A stretch of DNA of 64,000 bases from Filosporella fistucella (Eukaryota > Ascomycota > Leotiomycetes > Helotiales): assembly GCA_030077755.1 (NCBI GenBank), contig JAQJZZ010000005.1:2294001-2358000 (forward strand), read 5' to 3'. Numbering within the stretch: position 1 is the stretch's first letter; each line of letters begins with the position of its first letter. This document shows, in pieces, positions 47,676 to 58,801 of this stretch. The position numbers and the translations under genes are program-made. The notes under the pieces were generated by a model. It searched no databases. It worked only from the letters and a program-made list of their open reading frames with translations, and was not told the DNA's origin.

Positions 47676-48097
47676 ACTGTCGTTTTTGCTGGGGAGAATT
47701 TGTTCGATCAGGATGGGACGCTGCAAACTTATAGAACGACTGCGCCGGTACTGCTTGGTTTCAATGGAGCATCAGAATAGAGAGTAACAAAAGAATTCAT
47801 GGAGATTATGACTATTCAGCCCAGCTGGCAACGCTTCAAGGTTCTCTCGAAATGTAGGGTAGGTCATGTGACAACAGTTGGGATGAAGGGCAAAAACGTC
47901 CTGAAATTTTTTAACTCGTTTTCGGAAAACAGGTGTATACAGTATCGTGATTCTTACCCACAAGGTAATCGTCCTAGCTCAACCTTCATCCTCCATTTAC
48001 GTTTCTTAAACCGCATATTGTCCGGATTCTGTCACAAAAAATTCATCACGTCACAGCAAGTCTCTAGTGAGGATATCCACCCACCTAGAATCCTAGA
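47676..48097. other. Intergenic spacer
   Basis: SSZ1 3' flank and the leader of the next gene. No supported frame; a chance frame starts at 47799. Confidence 0.5.
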
Positions 48098-49001
48098 ATG
48101 TCACAACCTCTTCCACCAGACCCTCGAATCGGAAAGAATCTCAAATACGACCGCAAAGATATAATTGCTTGCGTCACAGATTTCTATGAAGCCATGATCA
48201 AACTTCCTCACATCGACCCAACCGATCTTCTCTATCCTCCAACAGAGGGCTGGTCATCAATCACCAAGTCATCCTTCGCCCCCTTGAGGAAATCTGATGA
48301 GGTGATTGAGCTTCTCAGACATCTACCTTATCTGAAATGCACAGCTGAACAAGTTCGAGGCAACGAGTCCATTATTGCATGGGATACCAAGCAAATTGAT
48401 TACAGGGAAGCAAGATTCCAGCCTGACAGGATCTTCGAAGGGAAGAAACTTACCACACCTATTGGCGACGGCGTTCCTGAGTGGGTGGTCCCATTGACGA
48501 AGGGAGTCGATAACTATGGGACATGGCTAATGTTAGACACATCTGATGGCGAGTGGAGTTTCTTCTGGTTGTGAACACGAGTGGTAATTATTCAATTGCA
48601 CCCACTAACTATTGGTGAAGGTACCGCAACAGATTATAGAGAACTAGCTTTTACAGATGAGCCAGACTACGCTCCTGACGATCCCCGCCATTGGAGAGAT
48701 TTGTGTGAGGGTGAGACTCGTACTCTCAGAGGCTTTCTTGGTCAATGGAAAGAGCGCTTTATGAATCTAGAATGGATTTGTGTGCCTTCCAGTCGTTTCC
48801 AAATGTGGTTTTCTCAAAATGCGGAAGGTGAGCAGATTCCGGAGTTGAAGGTAAAAGAAGCGCCCCTCCATATACTGTACCACTTTTGACAGAGAATAGG
48901 AGCTACAAGATATTTTCTGGGCAAATGGCTGGCCAAATCGTTTTGATCGGGATGCTTGCAAGAAAGCACTTGATGAGTGGGATGCTCAAAGACCTGCCTA
49001 G
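48098..49001 (+). CDS. Conserved-looking fungal protein of unknown function
   Basis: Read as three exons, about 263 aa. The second intron (48851-48899, GTAAAA...TAG) is well supported: it joins IPELK to ELQDIFWANGWPNRFDRDAC and ends at TAG 48999-49001. The first intron is likely 48558-48620, since a CTAAC branch site lies 10-15 bp before GAAG and the join restores the frame; its donor GTTTCT is weak. Without it a TGA at 48572 would end the protein at 158 aa. The sequence is soluble and Trp-rich (EGWSSITKSSFAPLR; RHWRDLCEGE). I do not recognise the family; no signal peptide, membrane span or catalytic motif is evident. Confidence 0.65.
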
Positions 49002-49069
49002 CTGTTGGTCCTTCCCCGAAACAGTCTATGGAAAGGGGGTTTGGTCATGTCTACCCTGCAAAATAGACA

Positions 49070-49535
49070 CGCCTAACTCTTTATCAATTGCCTTCCTCGT
49101 CGAATTGATCTCAATGACACCATGCTGATCAGGATTGAGAACATCTCTTTTGGATTCCAGGGCATCAGAGTTGTTGCATCCCCTTCTCCTGCAGCAGTCT
49201 CAATCACAAGCAAGCCAGCCTCAAGCACAAGACCATCGAGTAAACCAACATCGACGACTAAACCAACAACTTCGTCGCCTTCCACGAAAGTCTCTACCAC
49301 ATCCTCGACTGTCGCCACAGCTCCAATACCAATCTCAAATATTTATTTTAGTAAAATGCGACAAATATCCAAAGGCACCAAATTTCTTCGGCTGTTGGGA
49401 CTTTGTGACTCTGGATGGGATAACTCATAATCAATTGTACCTGTGGAATACTATTCTCACGGCCGCTGAAGCTAATTGTGGGACACATCTGGGGAAGGGT
49501 TGAGTGGTATTGTGTTGGGGTTAGTTCCTGAAGCT
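49070..49535 (+). pseudogene. LysM-domain protein remnant
   Basis: A LysM-like unit is recognisable at about 49361-49530: KCDKYPK ... CWDFVTLDGITHNQLYLWN ... NCGTHLGKG, and then, after a one-base frame change near 49502, EWYCVGV, the usual end of fungal LysM modules. Upstream, a Ser/Thr/Pro-rich linker (49170-49330) is in a different frame from the module, and a weaker echo of another LysM (LSIAFLVELI ... PC, then a stop) lies near 49080-49135. LysM proteins bind chitin; fungal secreted ones act as cell-wall or host-interaction proteins. At least one frameshift plus a stop indicate decay, though some frame changes could be unseen introns. Confidence 0.6.
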
Positions 49536-50154
49536 TCTTGTAGAGATTTAATTCGTGTTCATATTCCATGTTCATATCTTCCAAGGTATCTCGAGATTGG
49601 GATCCCAGCTGTCGCGGGCGGGGTAGTTCAACGTGACTGGAACATCGTATCGGCTCGTTTGCTGAAAAGTTTCATTCATGCTTTGTTAAGTAATATTGTA
49701 TGCATGGGGGTACGAGACCTCAATAACTTATTATACAACAGAAATTGCGCCGAGCCTCTATTCTCTCTGCTTACTTGGGTGATGCCGGTTAGAAGTGTGA
49801 TCTTCTGCCTCGACCCGCAGTCTCAAGCTCTGACAGAGACATCAGTCTCTCTCCACCGACTATCACCTTGGCAGAGATGTAACGTGGCTCGAAAGCTCTA
49901 TTTATCAGGTGTAGAACCATCATACTCGTGCCTAATGATGCGATGGCGTGCTGAGCCTGAAATAATTCGATCGGGTACCTCGTATACAGTACCGCCATTT
50001 ACCCGCTCAGCTCTCTATCCTTGTTCGTGCATCATGAGCTACGAATACATAAACATTAGAGCTTCAGCTTAACTCTTTTTTCAAAATGAATCGCAGTACT
50101 CATTTTGCCAATCCAGAAACCTTCCTAACATAGACCAAGTATGAGTGCCAATCA
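49536..50154. other. Intergenic region
   Basis: No gene recognised. The plus-strand frame 49476-50072 (198 codons) starts inside the LysM remnant and has no known domain. It is probably fortuitous. Confidence 0.35.
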
Positions 50155-50799
50155 ATGCAACAGGCAGCCATTGGGCATTTTGGGAAATCCAGTAATGTAA
50201 GTGGCCAGCCACAAGAATATCACAAATATGCTAACATCACCAGTTATGAGACTTTCTCGGTCTGCTCGCTCCGAAGAGACCCTGATGCGTCGCACAGCGG
50301 GATCAGCTTGTACGACTCCATTAAGGGATGCTGTGCTCCAGGTTCAGTCATCAAAACCTTCCAATGCTGGAACTACTGCGCGGTTGAAGAATCACTCTTC
50401 CCAACCTGGCTGAGCTGTGTTTCCGCAGCGATAAACACTACTCAGGGCTCTCATTGTCAGCGAGCGGATCAATCCCCATTGTCCACTGCGACTTCGATCC
50501 CAGCTTCATTTGTACAGCCGACCCCGCCAATAGGCTATACTTATCCAAGAACAACAACCACAACGCATGAAGCTACTTCAACCTCATTACTGGTGGTGAC
50601 TACTCCGATACCTACGCAATCGACTGTAACGAAGCGGAATGCTACGACAACCCTGCATGGAAGTGGTGGGTGGAATGTGTCCATAAATGCAACAGCACCA
50701 CCTACTCTGGTCATCAGCAATGAATCACCGAGGGTTGTTAAATTGTCCGTGGGAGGTGCATTTTGTATATTCCTAGCACTATCAGCCTTTGCACTGTGA
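50155..50799 (+). CDS. GPI-anchored-type Cys-rich surface protein, 5' end unresolved
   Basis: A 214-codon frame. The first ~100 residues carry paired cysteines (FSVCSLRR, SIKGCCAPGS, FQCWNYCAVEES, SCVSAAINTT, SHCQR), then comes a long Thr/Ser/Pro-rich stalk (PRTTTTTHEATSTSLLVVTT), and the C-terminus is a hydrophobic tail (LSVGGAFCIFLALSAFAL) as in GPI-anchored proteins. A signal peptide is missing from this frame, so an upstream exon should exist; a TAG that could be an acceptor lies just upstream (near 50133) with CTAAC before it, but I cannot place a signal exon. It may therefore be 5'-truncated. Family not recognised. Confidence 0.55.
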   Translation: MQQAAIGHFGKSSNVSGQPQEYHKYANITSYETFSVCSLRRDPDASHSGISLYDSIKGCCAPGSVIKTFQCWNYCAVEESLFPTWLSCVSAAINTTQGSHCQRADQSPLSTATSIPASFVQPTPPIGYTYPRTTTTTHEATSTSLLVVTTPIPTQSTVTKRNATTTLHGSGGWNVSINATAPPTLVISNESPRVVKLSVGGAFCIFLALSAFAL

Positions 50800-52008
50800 G
50801 GAGCAGAGTGCTCGAAATCTTCGTTTTGCTAGATGTCTTTCAAGAATGGTTTCAACTAGACCGGCTTGGGACTTTTTGATCTAGACGATCCAAAGACTCC
50901 GCAGCCATCGTACATTTCAGGGAGTGATATATGGAATCTTTTTTGGGCTGTGGTCATTACATAGTTCCCACTACATGGTCGAATAGTGAGGGGGTCCAAA
51001 ATTTGCCCAAAAGCAAACTTAATTCCCGTCTTATGTATTCTCCTACAATGCCCGCCGGACCTGAGGTCTAGATTAGTGCGGACGCATGACCCAATGGATG
51101 GAAGTTGATTTGCCACCCATATTGAGTCCCAAGACTTTATGGATATAAGTAGACGAAATCTTTGCTCAACTGCATTATGTAGAATTTTGTTCTAGCGTTA
51201 CGGGAGCTCATTGTAGGACAAATATGCTACGAATTATGTTTGTGATATCTAAATGGTTAAGGAAAATTCCCGAGAAGTATTGAGACACACCTTAAGATAA
51301 CAGTCGTCTTAGAAGAGGAGATACAGTTTTATGTTAAAGATTATTCATAAATGGAAGTATATAGAATAAATACTAATTTGTGAATCTTAAATAAGTATAT
51401 TGCAATGAGGATAAGTAAGTTACGGATATTTTAGACTAAGTAATCCGTTCGGCTATCTTGGTTATCTAGTTAGGTTATGTATTATATCTAAGTTTGTATT
51501 ATCCCGGCTAGCCTAGAGATTGAGATAATATCTTTATCTAGTGTTAAGTTATATAGCCTTTTCTTCCCGCTAGAAGTGGAATGAAATTTTTTCGTGGAAT
51601 ATGTCAGGGGATAACCTATTATTCTCCTGACAGCGCTTGGATCCGGGAACTATATATATAGAATGTGCTTGTATTGAATATATGTGAGGGACTGGGCCTT
51701 TCACATCTTTCTGGTTATATATATCTGTCTAAACACATTTCGTTTCTCCTCTAGTGTTTCTCGCTCGGAATTATGACAGAATAGATATTACACCGGGAGT
51801 AACGTCATGCTTTGACGCAAACCCAGCATTATTGGGTATATAAATTAAACTGGCTAAACCACAGCTTTATCTTTCTATAAAAATATAAAAGTAATATTCT
51901 TCGTTTATTTCCGAGATATGTTTGATCACTTCCACTTTTATAGTCCTATTCCAGATTTCAATATTTTATTTCAACCGAGTCGTCCACTAAACCTTGCATA
52001 CTATCAAA
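50800..52008. other. AT-rich island, no gene
   Basis: From about 51230 the DNA is very AT-rich with many TATATA and TAAGTTA-like strings, a composition unlike the flanking genes and compatible with repeat-induced mutation of a former mobile element. No intact reading frame, TIR or LTR pair could be defined by eye. Confidence 0.5.
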
Positions 52009-52391
52009 ATGAACTCTACAAATACGACAGCTCTTTTCCACCCCTCAAAAAACGACTCTGGAATCATAGTCACACCAGGTAAAATCGGACTCACAGCCTT
52101 CCGCATCAGTTTAGTGATATTTTACATCGTTGTCGGAGCATGGTCAAGAGACATCAGTTTTGGGAGAAATAACGTAGTGCGTCAAATGCACAAACTCAAC
52201 GATAAGGGAAGGGAGGACTTCATTAACAAGCTGATGGATTACTATGGTGAGCCAGAATTTGGTGGGTGTCTTCATTCCCGGGAGCCTTTGTGGGTGAGTC
52301 CGCTCGTTTTCTTCCTGAGGAAATCTCTCCGACTGGTTTCCAGGGCTTAATTGGATACTTACTGATTTGCGGACAGAGTTACAATATTTGA
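52009..52391 (+). CDS. Small two-span membrane protein, unknown
   Basis: Two exons (intron 52294-52343, GTGAGT...CAG, phase 0) give about 110 aa. Start at the ATG of MNSTNTTALF (52009); the upstream TTG is ignored. One span lies at about residues 32-47 (FRISLVIFYIVVGAWS), a polar helical loop follows (VRQMHKLNDKGREDFINK), and the second exon encodes GLIGYLLICGQSYNI, a second hydrophobic stretch, then stop. It may be a truncated copy of a longer membrane protein whose end was lost in the AT-rich DNA that begins right after. Family not recognised. Confidence 0.45.
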
Positions 52392-53441
52392 CTACTAGAA
52401 CTTATCAAATATCCACTTAATAAATTATCGACTTAATACCTAATTTTCCTGCCTAAATTACGAACTATAACTATATATAACAGAGATTCAAAGTACGGAT
52501 GATGTATTATCGAGAAAGCTCTACTTATTTCAGGGACAAGAATACTATTCTAATTGGCTTTTAATATATTAAATTTTTATTAAGGGTTGAAAAAGCTTTA
52601 CCTATTCCCGGGACTTTTCACTATTCTACTTTTTTATTAATGAGTTAGATCTTCATTAAAGGCCAAAAGAATCTCTACCCATTTCAGATAGTTTCATACT
52701 ACTATAATTTGTTCTTAATATATCAGACATTCTTTGAGGGGGCGAATATTAGGATGTGTTAATCATGAATTATATCAGGAGGTTGCCCAGTCCCCTAGCA
52801 TGTCCCACAACCAAGGTTTTGGATTGTTCTGGAAGAAGAACCAATAAAGATCAAAGACTAAATACCCCTCGTGGTTTGGCTCGGTCCCGACAAAATCTGG
52901 CACTACGGCTTCTCCAACTGCCGAATGACTTAGAGATATCTATTGAAGATCTCGTCGGCGATATAATTTAACCCGCCGGCCAGTGTTGTCACTGACAATC
53001 GAAGTCGATGGCAACAAGTATGATTAGCCAAAATACCTAATTCCGACGAAATTTCTACCACTCCGTCATTGAGAAGAGACGTTATCAATCTTGCTCGGTT
53101 CTCAAAGCAGCGGAGGTGGCACTCTGCTGTCTTTCTCTCTGCGGTTCTGTTGGTCCTATCAAAAAGCCAAGTCAGAAAAGCTTGTATCAAAAGCTTCGCA
53201 ATTTCCGCAAGCCTTGAATGATAGCTCGTAAAGAACTAAGACATCTCGCTTCCCACTCTTGTTACTGCAATTCCCCGCATTATGGCGTTCGGGAAGATGC
53301 AGTGTGCGGGGAACGCTACAGCTTGATGAACGCCGTTGAGGCGGAAGTCGTCTTCCGCATCGATCATCGGTGGTACATATGCTCAACAGGATTGGAGTGC
53401 CTCCAGCTTTAGGACATTCAATATTCGAATCAAGAAGCATC
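52392..53441. other. AT-rich island and permease upstream region
   Basis: The first 350 bp are AT-rich with the degenerate repeat listed next. The remainder has more even composition and leads into the permease gene; short frames at 52756-52971 and 53218-53412 are not supported. Confidence 0.45.
52512..52740. repeat. Degenerate ~76-bp tandem repeat, three copies
   Basis: A pattern GAAAAGCTCTACCTATTTCAGGGAC ... CTATTCTA ... TTTTAATATATTAGA ... TTATTAAAGG begins near 52512, 52589 and 52662 (spacing about 77 and 73). Copies differ by many transitions and small indels. Confidence 0.6.
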
Positions 53442-55075
53442 ATGTCGTCTTATCCTATTGCCACAGAGAAAGTTCATGAGGTTCCAAGAACCGACAATTC
53501 CCCATCCCCAATTCTTGATGACGAGAAAATTGGCGAAGAGAACATTGAAGATGTCGCAGCAGGCAATAGACATGATTCAGACACTCAAGCACGTCTCTCG
53601 CGGTTCACAAAAGAAGAGGAAGAAGCTGTCATCCGAAAACTGGATTGGCATGTCATGCCACTGATTTTTGTCTTATACTCATTTAGTGTTCTCGATCGGT
53701 CTAACTTGGGAAATGCGAAAGTTGCTGGAATGGAAAAGGACATTGATATTGGAGGAGATCGATACGCATGGCTGGGAACGATCTTTTACATCTCATGTTT
53801 GTACTTGTTGGTTCTCTTCTCATAGATCAGGCTAACGGGAGGGTAGATATTTTGTTTCAATGGACTCAAATGGGCTGGAAGGTTTTTCCTCCTCACCGCT
53901 GGGTAGCTTGTGCTGTTTTTGCTTGGGGAACTATCTCTAGTGTTCAAGCAGTAACCACAACATGGCCTGGCTTGATGGTCTGTCGTTTCTTACTAGCCAT
54001 ACCAGAGGCTATGTATGGACCAGCTGTACCGCTTTACTTATCTTTCTTTTACCCTCGCGAGAGACTCGGGTTGAGAACTGGAATATTCTTGTCTGGATCC
54101 GCTCTGGCTAATGCATATGGAGGAGCATTGGCATATGCAATCTCGCAAGCTAAAGGTGCAATTGCGACTTGGAGAATTCTTTTTTTGGTCGAGGGTGAGT
54201 GACATATAACAAACTCTATTTCTTTATGACTAAAAATCTTATCAGGATTACCTACTGTTGCACTCGCTTTTGTAGCATGGTTTTGGCTTCCTGACAGCCC
54301 GGCAAAAGCACGATTCCTAAGTGGCCGAGACCGCGAAATTGCTATCGAGATATCGGAGCGACAGCCTGGCGATCGCCAGAATGATAAGTTTCAGTGGAAG
54401 CAAGCCGTGGGTGCATTACTCGACTACAGGAGCTACATTCCACCACTCATCTATTTCGGATGCAATGTCTGCTTTGGCTCTCTGCCGCTCTTCGTCCCGA
54501 CAATCATCTCAGAACTCGGAAGCTTCACCACAATTCAATCGAACGGGCTTTCTGCACCACCCTACATTCTATGCTTCATCAGCATTATCACCTGCGCATT
54601 CTTATCCGACAGATGGGGGTTTCGTGGCCCATTTGTCTCGGTGGCTGGCCTCGTAGCAGCAATCGGATATCTTCTTTTGGCAACCCAGACAGGAGTCGGG
54701 GTTCGATACTTTGGCATCTTCCTTGCAACCATCATCTTCACTTCGGTAGCCTTGACCCTATCTTGGGTTGCTAACACTCATGCGACTGATAGCAAGCGCG
54801 CAGCTGGTCTTGCGATTCTCTCTACTGGAGGGCAATGCGGACCCATTCTTGGCACGAACATTTTCCCGCCAGAAGATAAACCATATTACCGGAAAGGGAT
54901 GTGGATTTCATGTGGTGCATGTCTTTTAGTCTTTGTGCTGGCAGCATTGCAAAGCTTTTTGCTGTGGAGAGAGAACAAGAAACGTGACAAGAAGTATGGG
55001 AAACAACGGGATACGACTTATATTCCTGTGCAGAATGAGCTCGGCAACGACCAATATTTCAGATACATGATCTGA
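53442..55075 (+). CDS. MFS permease, allantoate/anion:cation symporter (Dal5-type) family
   Basis: Three exons (introns 53797-53846 and 54195-54245) give about 510 aa with twelve spans. I start at MSSYPIATEK (53442); an upstream ATG (53379) is in frame but less likely. The ACS-family pattern is clear: RKLDWHVMPLIFVLYSFSVL, then DRSNLGNAKVAGM, and after the first join SYILFQWTQMGWKVFPPHRW, IPEAMYGPAVPLYLSFFYPR, and the second-half LSWVANTHATDSKRAAGLAI. Members take up allantoate, vitamins such as nicotinate, or other organic anions; the substrate here is unknown. Confidence 0.9.
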
Positions 55076-56685
55076 GCTACAGGAAAGGGGCAAAATGGGG
55101 TTGTGCTTCCGAGCTACTTGGGAGATTTCTGCGTGCAATAATACACTAGACAATCGAGCATTGCACACCGGAACACAAAAAGCTATAAGACGGGTCATGT
55201 GCTATTCCACCAAACGTTGAAACTATCCGAAATCATTTTCGAGTGGCATTAGTCTTGGCTCCAAGACATCCATAGCTCACTTTCAATTTTGCCTTTAGTC
55301 TTCATCTATTCACTCGTATAAATACACAACAAAAATCCCTCGAGTCAATCCAACCGATGGACACACCACTCATGCATGCCGTCAAACTTCCCACCGGTGC
55401 GGGCCGCAGCCATACGTACATTGGGGTCCAAAACTTTTCCCAACATGATGTGCATATTTCATATTGAGTAGCAGGCAGGGTCGGAGTTGGAAACGATACT
55501 TATGTATGCATGATATAGTGGTGTTGGGGTTTTATCACGCAACAGTCGACCCGAGGTGAACATGAGGCTACTATGACACTTCACAATAGTGGGAGCATTG
55601 CAATCGTGACATGCCTAAGAACATGGCCAATTTGCTTGTAGGTATTTCTTATATCATATTTGATTAGTATTTTTGATATTAGTATTCTTATAATTGTACG
55701 ATTATCAAGTGTTAAGCTCTCGAGGGCGGCAGCCTCGCCTCCTCATATAACTCGCAAAATATCTCATCGGTCCTCCATTCAAGCACTCAATTGTACCCAA
55801 GATAAGTTATTAACTGTTCTTTCCGACGCCTTTGTCACGATATGTGGTACAGCGCATGATATATATCTCGTTGATGCCTTGTTTGCTGTTCGATGTTACC
55901 TCAGTCCCAAGTAATGCACGAAATATTGCCGGCTAAACAGTACATATGCACAAGCTACCTGAAGAAGCAAGTCACTATGTAATTATAGGTCCTTCTTATC
56001 TGTAATCCTCTCAGTATGATATTAGTATCCTAGCTATAGCATCGTGACGTGAGTGTGTCTTATCAATCAATTGGTGTCAATGACCATGAAATATCACAAT
56101 CACCAAACCCTCCGTTTCAACACTCTCAACAACCTTCAAATGCCCCTTTGTACACTCTGATTGGCAAAACCAGGATCCAATGTGACCCTACAATAACCGG
56201 CTTACTCCATGCAAGTGATCCTTCGGTTGGCTTTCGGCCCCCTTTGGACCCCAGCCTTGGCGTTGCTCAGGCGCATGATTCGCCAATTCGTCACGATGCT
56301 GCGGTTACGATTTGTTTCGGTCACGACCACTTACTGAAGTATGGATATCACTGTTCGAACCAAAGTTTAAGGGAAACGTTTTGATGGGGATGATGGCTAT
56401 AGGATGAGGTTGCGCTGTGCCTCTTAGTTGGTAGTGATTGATCATGCATTTGGAATGTTGGACGTGCTCGGGAGTTATATCGGTGGTGCATTGGGCTTCG
56501 ACCCCAATGTTGGGAGGTGAGGATGGAATTCGGGAGATGTGAAAGCGGGAGTTGTCAGGGGAGTTATCCTTTTGAAGGTTCAAGTACAAAAAGACTTCGT
56601 GCCCAGGTGTACAAGATATTTCGATATATATACCACCACTCATCTAACACTTTAAATATCTGAAATACCTAGCATCAAAGCTACT
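55076..56685. other. Intergenic region, no supported gene
   Basis: 1.6 kb. Frames at 55660-55914 (84 codons) and 56049-56384 (111 codons, Pro/Ser/His-rich) have no domain or splice continuation. The last part is the promoter of the secreted protein gene. Confidence 0.45.
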
Positions 56686-57270
56686 ATGATGTATTCCAAT
56701 CCCAAATTACTTTCTACAATTGTGCTCCTTCTATGCTCTGTGCTCGTCACCTCCCTCGCTCTTCCTGTCACTGAGACAGCTGCTGTCAGTACACTCCACG
56801 GCTGTAGTGTCTACGTCCAACGTTGGTGTCCACAATGCGGTGAGATCTTCGACGCAACATAGTAAGGCCCTACCTTTCCTATCCTCTTCTCCCTCCATCT
56901 CCAGGCTATGAATTTGTGCATATAACTAATATCCACCAGTTATAACTACACTCCCCCATCCCCCCTATACTGGCCCATCGTAAACATCGCTGGCCAAACC
57001 TCACTAGATCAAAACTCCGGACTACCAGGTCAAGAACTTGTTCCTGTCCAAGTTGGATCATTCGTCATGCATATCATCAATGTTGCCAATCCTGTAACCA
57101 ATAATTCAGTCGGCGGACATTCTGATCCTGGAAAACTGAGTTTCTCGTGGGGAGATCAGAAATGGAATTCTTGGGGGAAGGATAGTCCGTGTTTGGTTAT
57201 ACCGGTGGGAGAGAACTGGAAGATTGGAGGGGCGACCGTGTATTCTTGTAATTGGTTGTGTGATGCTTGA
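56686..57270 (+). CDS. Small secreted protein with six mature cysteines
   Basis: Two exons (intron 56862-56939, GTAAGG...CAG, phase 2) give about 168 aa. The first exon encodes a signal peptide (SNPKLLSTIVLLLCSVLVTS, cleavage near LA-LP) and CSVYVQRWCPQC; the junction forms DATYYNYTPPSPLYW. The second exon has a cupredoxin- or sandwich-like mixed beta pattern (VPVQVGSFVMHIINVANP; LSFSWGDQKWNSWG) and ends with CLVIP and CNWLCDA. No characterised family is recognised. Secreted, small and Cys-containing, it is a candidate effector or wall protein. The joined frame is only found if the intron is removed. Confidence 0.75.
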
Positions 57271-57659
57271 GCTGGATATTTAGGCTTATGAGAAATATAA
57301 ATCTAGAGTGGACAATCAGGGTGTTTCAGATGATCGAGAGAGCGATGGAACGAACTAAAACAGCAAATAAATATCCCCTCTAGGCACAATAATTTTGTGG
57401 TATATTCATCTTAAACGTAAGGAGAATGTTAAATCGAAAAACCTGCAGACTCTAAATTTTGCCCAAATATTAGAATCATAAACAAAAAAAAGTAAATGTA
57501 ACTTCCAGACGATAAGCTTAAGTCTAATTCATTTTTCTCGCTTCCCTCAGGCAATACACCCTTCGGCTTGTTTAGTGATATAGCTAGGACTCAATCGACG
57601 GATTCAGAGCCAAAGCTTTTTCTGACGTTAATACTCGACTTCCCAGGTACGGAACACTA
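57271..57659. other. Intergenic spacer
   Basis: No gene. 3' flank of the secreted protein gene, with A-rich patches, up to the MITE boundary. Confidence 0.5.
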
Positions 57660-58093
57660 TAGTTTACAAAGTGACAAAACCCCCTAAAGTATATTAAATA
57701 GCGTTTTAAAGTCTTTAACTAGGTGTAATAAGTTTAACGTTAGCTAAGTAAGCATATTAGATATAATAAGAAGTCATAATATATTTTACTTATTATCCCA
57801 AAAGTTTTACCTCCCTCCTCGCTATTTACCTTTTCTCTCTCCTCTCTTCCCTCTCCCGTTCCTCTTTGCTCCCTTCCTCCCCTTCCCTCCCTTCTTTATA
57901 TCGATGAATAAGTTAAGAGGGTAATAAAGAGAGGGATAGAAGGAGAGAGATATAGTGAAGGGGAGAGGGAGAGGGACGGCGAGGAGGGGAGAGAGCGGCC
58001 AAATATTTTCGAGTAAATGTATTTATAAACCTCCTTGGTCAAATTTATCGTTTAGATGTGAGATAGAGAGGAGTTTTGTCATTTTGAAAGTTA
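57660..58093. mobile_element. MITE-like element with TIRs and TA target duplication
   Basis: Left end from the TA at 57660: TAGTTTACAAAGTGACAAAAC. Right end, reverse complement from 58093: TAACTTTCAAAATGACAAAAC. The two ends match at about 18 of 21 positions, with differences mostly transitions, and both are flanked by TA. The interior has no coding capacity; a pyrimidine-rich arm (about 57812-57898) faces a purine-rich arm (about 57920-58000) that can fold back on it through GCGAGGAGGG-like matches. Length about 430 bp. TA duplication and no transposase fit a non-autonomous Tc1/mariner-type element; the mobilising family is inferred. Confidence 0.7.
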
Positions 58094-58801
58094 GAGGGGC
58101 CCGTACAAGGGTATAACACAACTACAAGTGGTTGGCGGAAGAAGACTGTCTCAGACGCCGTACATGGACCTGTACATTACGTTGGCGCCCTTGAAGAATA
58201 GTATTCACGGAAGGTGATTCTTGGTCCGAGAAGAAGCAATTAATACATAATAATGTGGTAGAATGGATTCGTCGCCCGTTGCTAAAAAGTCAAAACGGAT
58301 CATCGATGCTACAAACCAGCGGAATAACGGCGTTTCGAAGGCGTCCCTCCTAAACCCCACTTTCCAGAAATCCCTACATCACCAAGACTGACGTACAACC
58401 TTTCCTAGGTTTCCCCAACTCCCAAAAAGATATCGAAACGGAAACCAGAATTATATCCGAGACTTGGAGAAAGATGGATCCGCGGAAGCATTCTTCCATC
58501 TCTGCGGTCCCGAAAAACTGCCCCTCTATCACAACTCCCGAAATCGGTTTTACCCCACCATCAACCTCCTTGTCTCCCACCCTACGGGAAATCAGATATC
58601 AACAGGGGCTTTAGGTATATATCTTGGCATATCCTGAAGTGCGAAAAGGAATACAATCGTCAGGCTTGAAATTTTCATACTCTGTGAAATTGGGAATAAT
58701 TGAATTGGCTAGCAACAATCTTGAAGAGCGACGATTTACATACTTATACACCTGCTCTTACACGATCATATTTTCCATCAGATACAGTTTAAATTGAAGG
58801 A
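58094..58801. other. Intergenic region upstream of the MmgE/PrpD gene
   Basis: About 0.7 kb, no supported gene; a 68-codon minus frame at 58374-58580 has no features. Confidence 0.45.
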
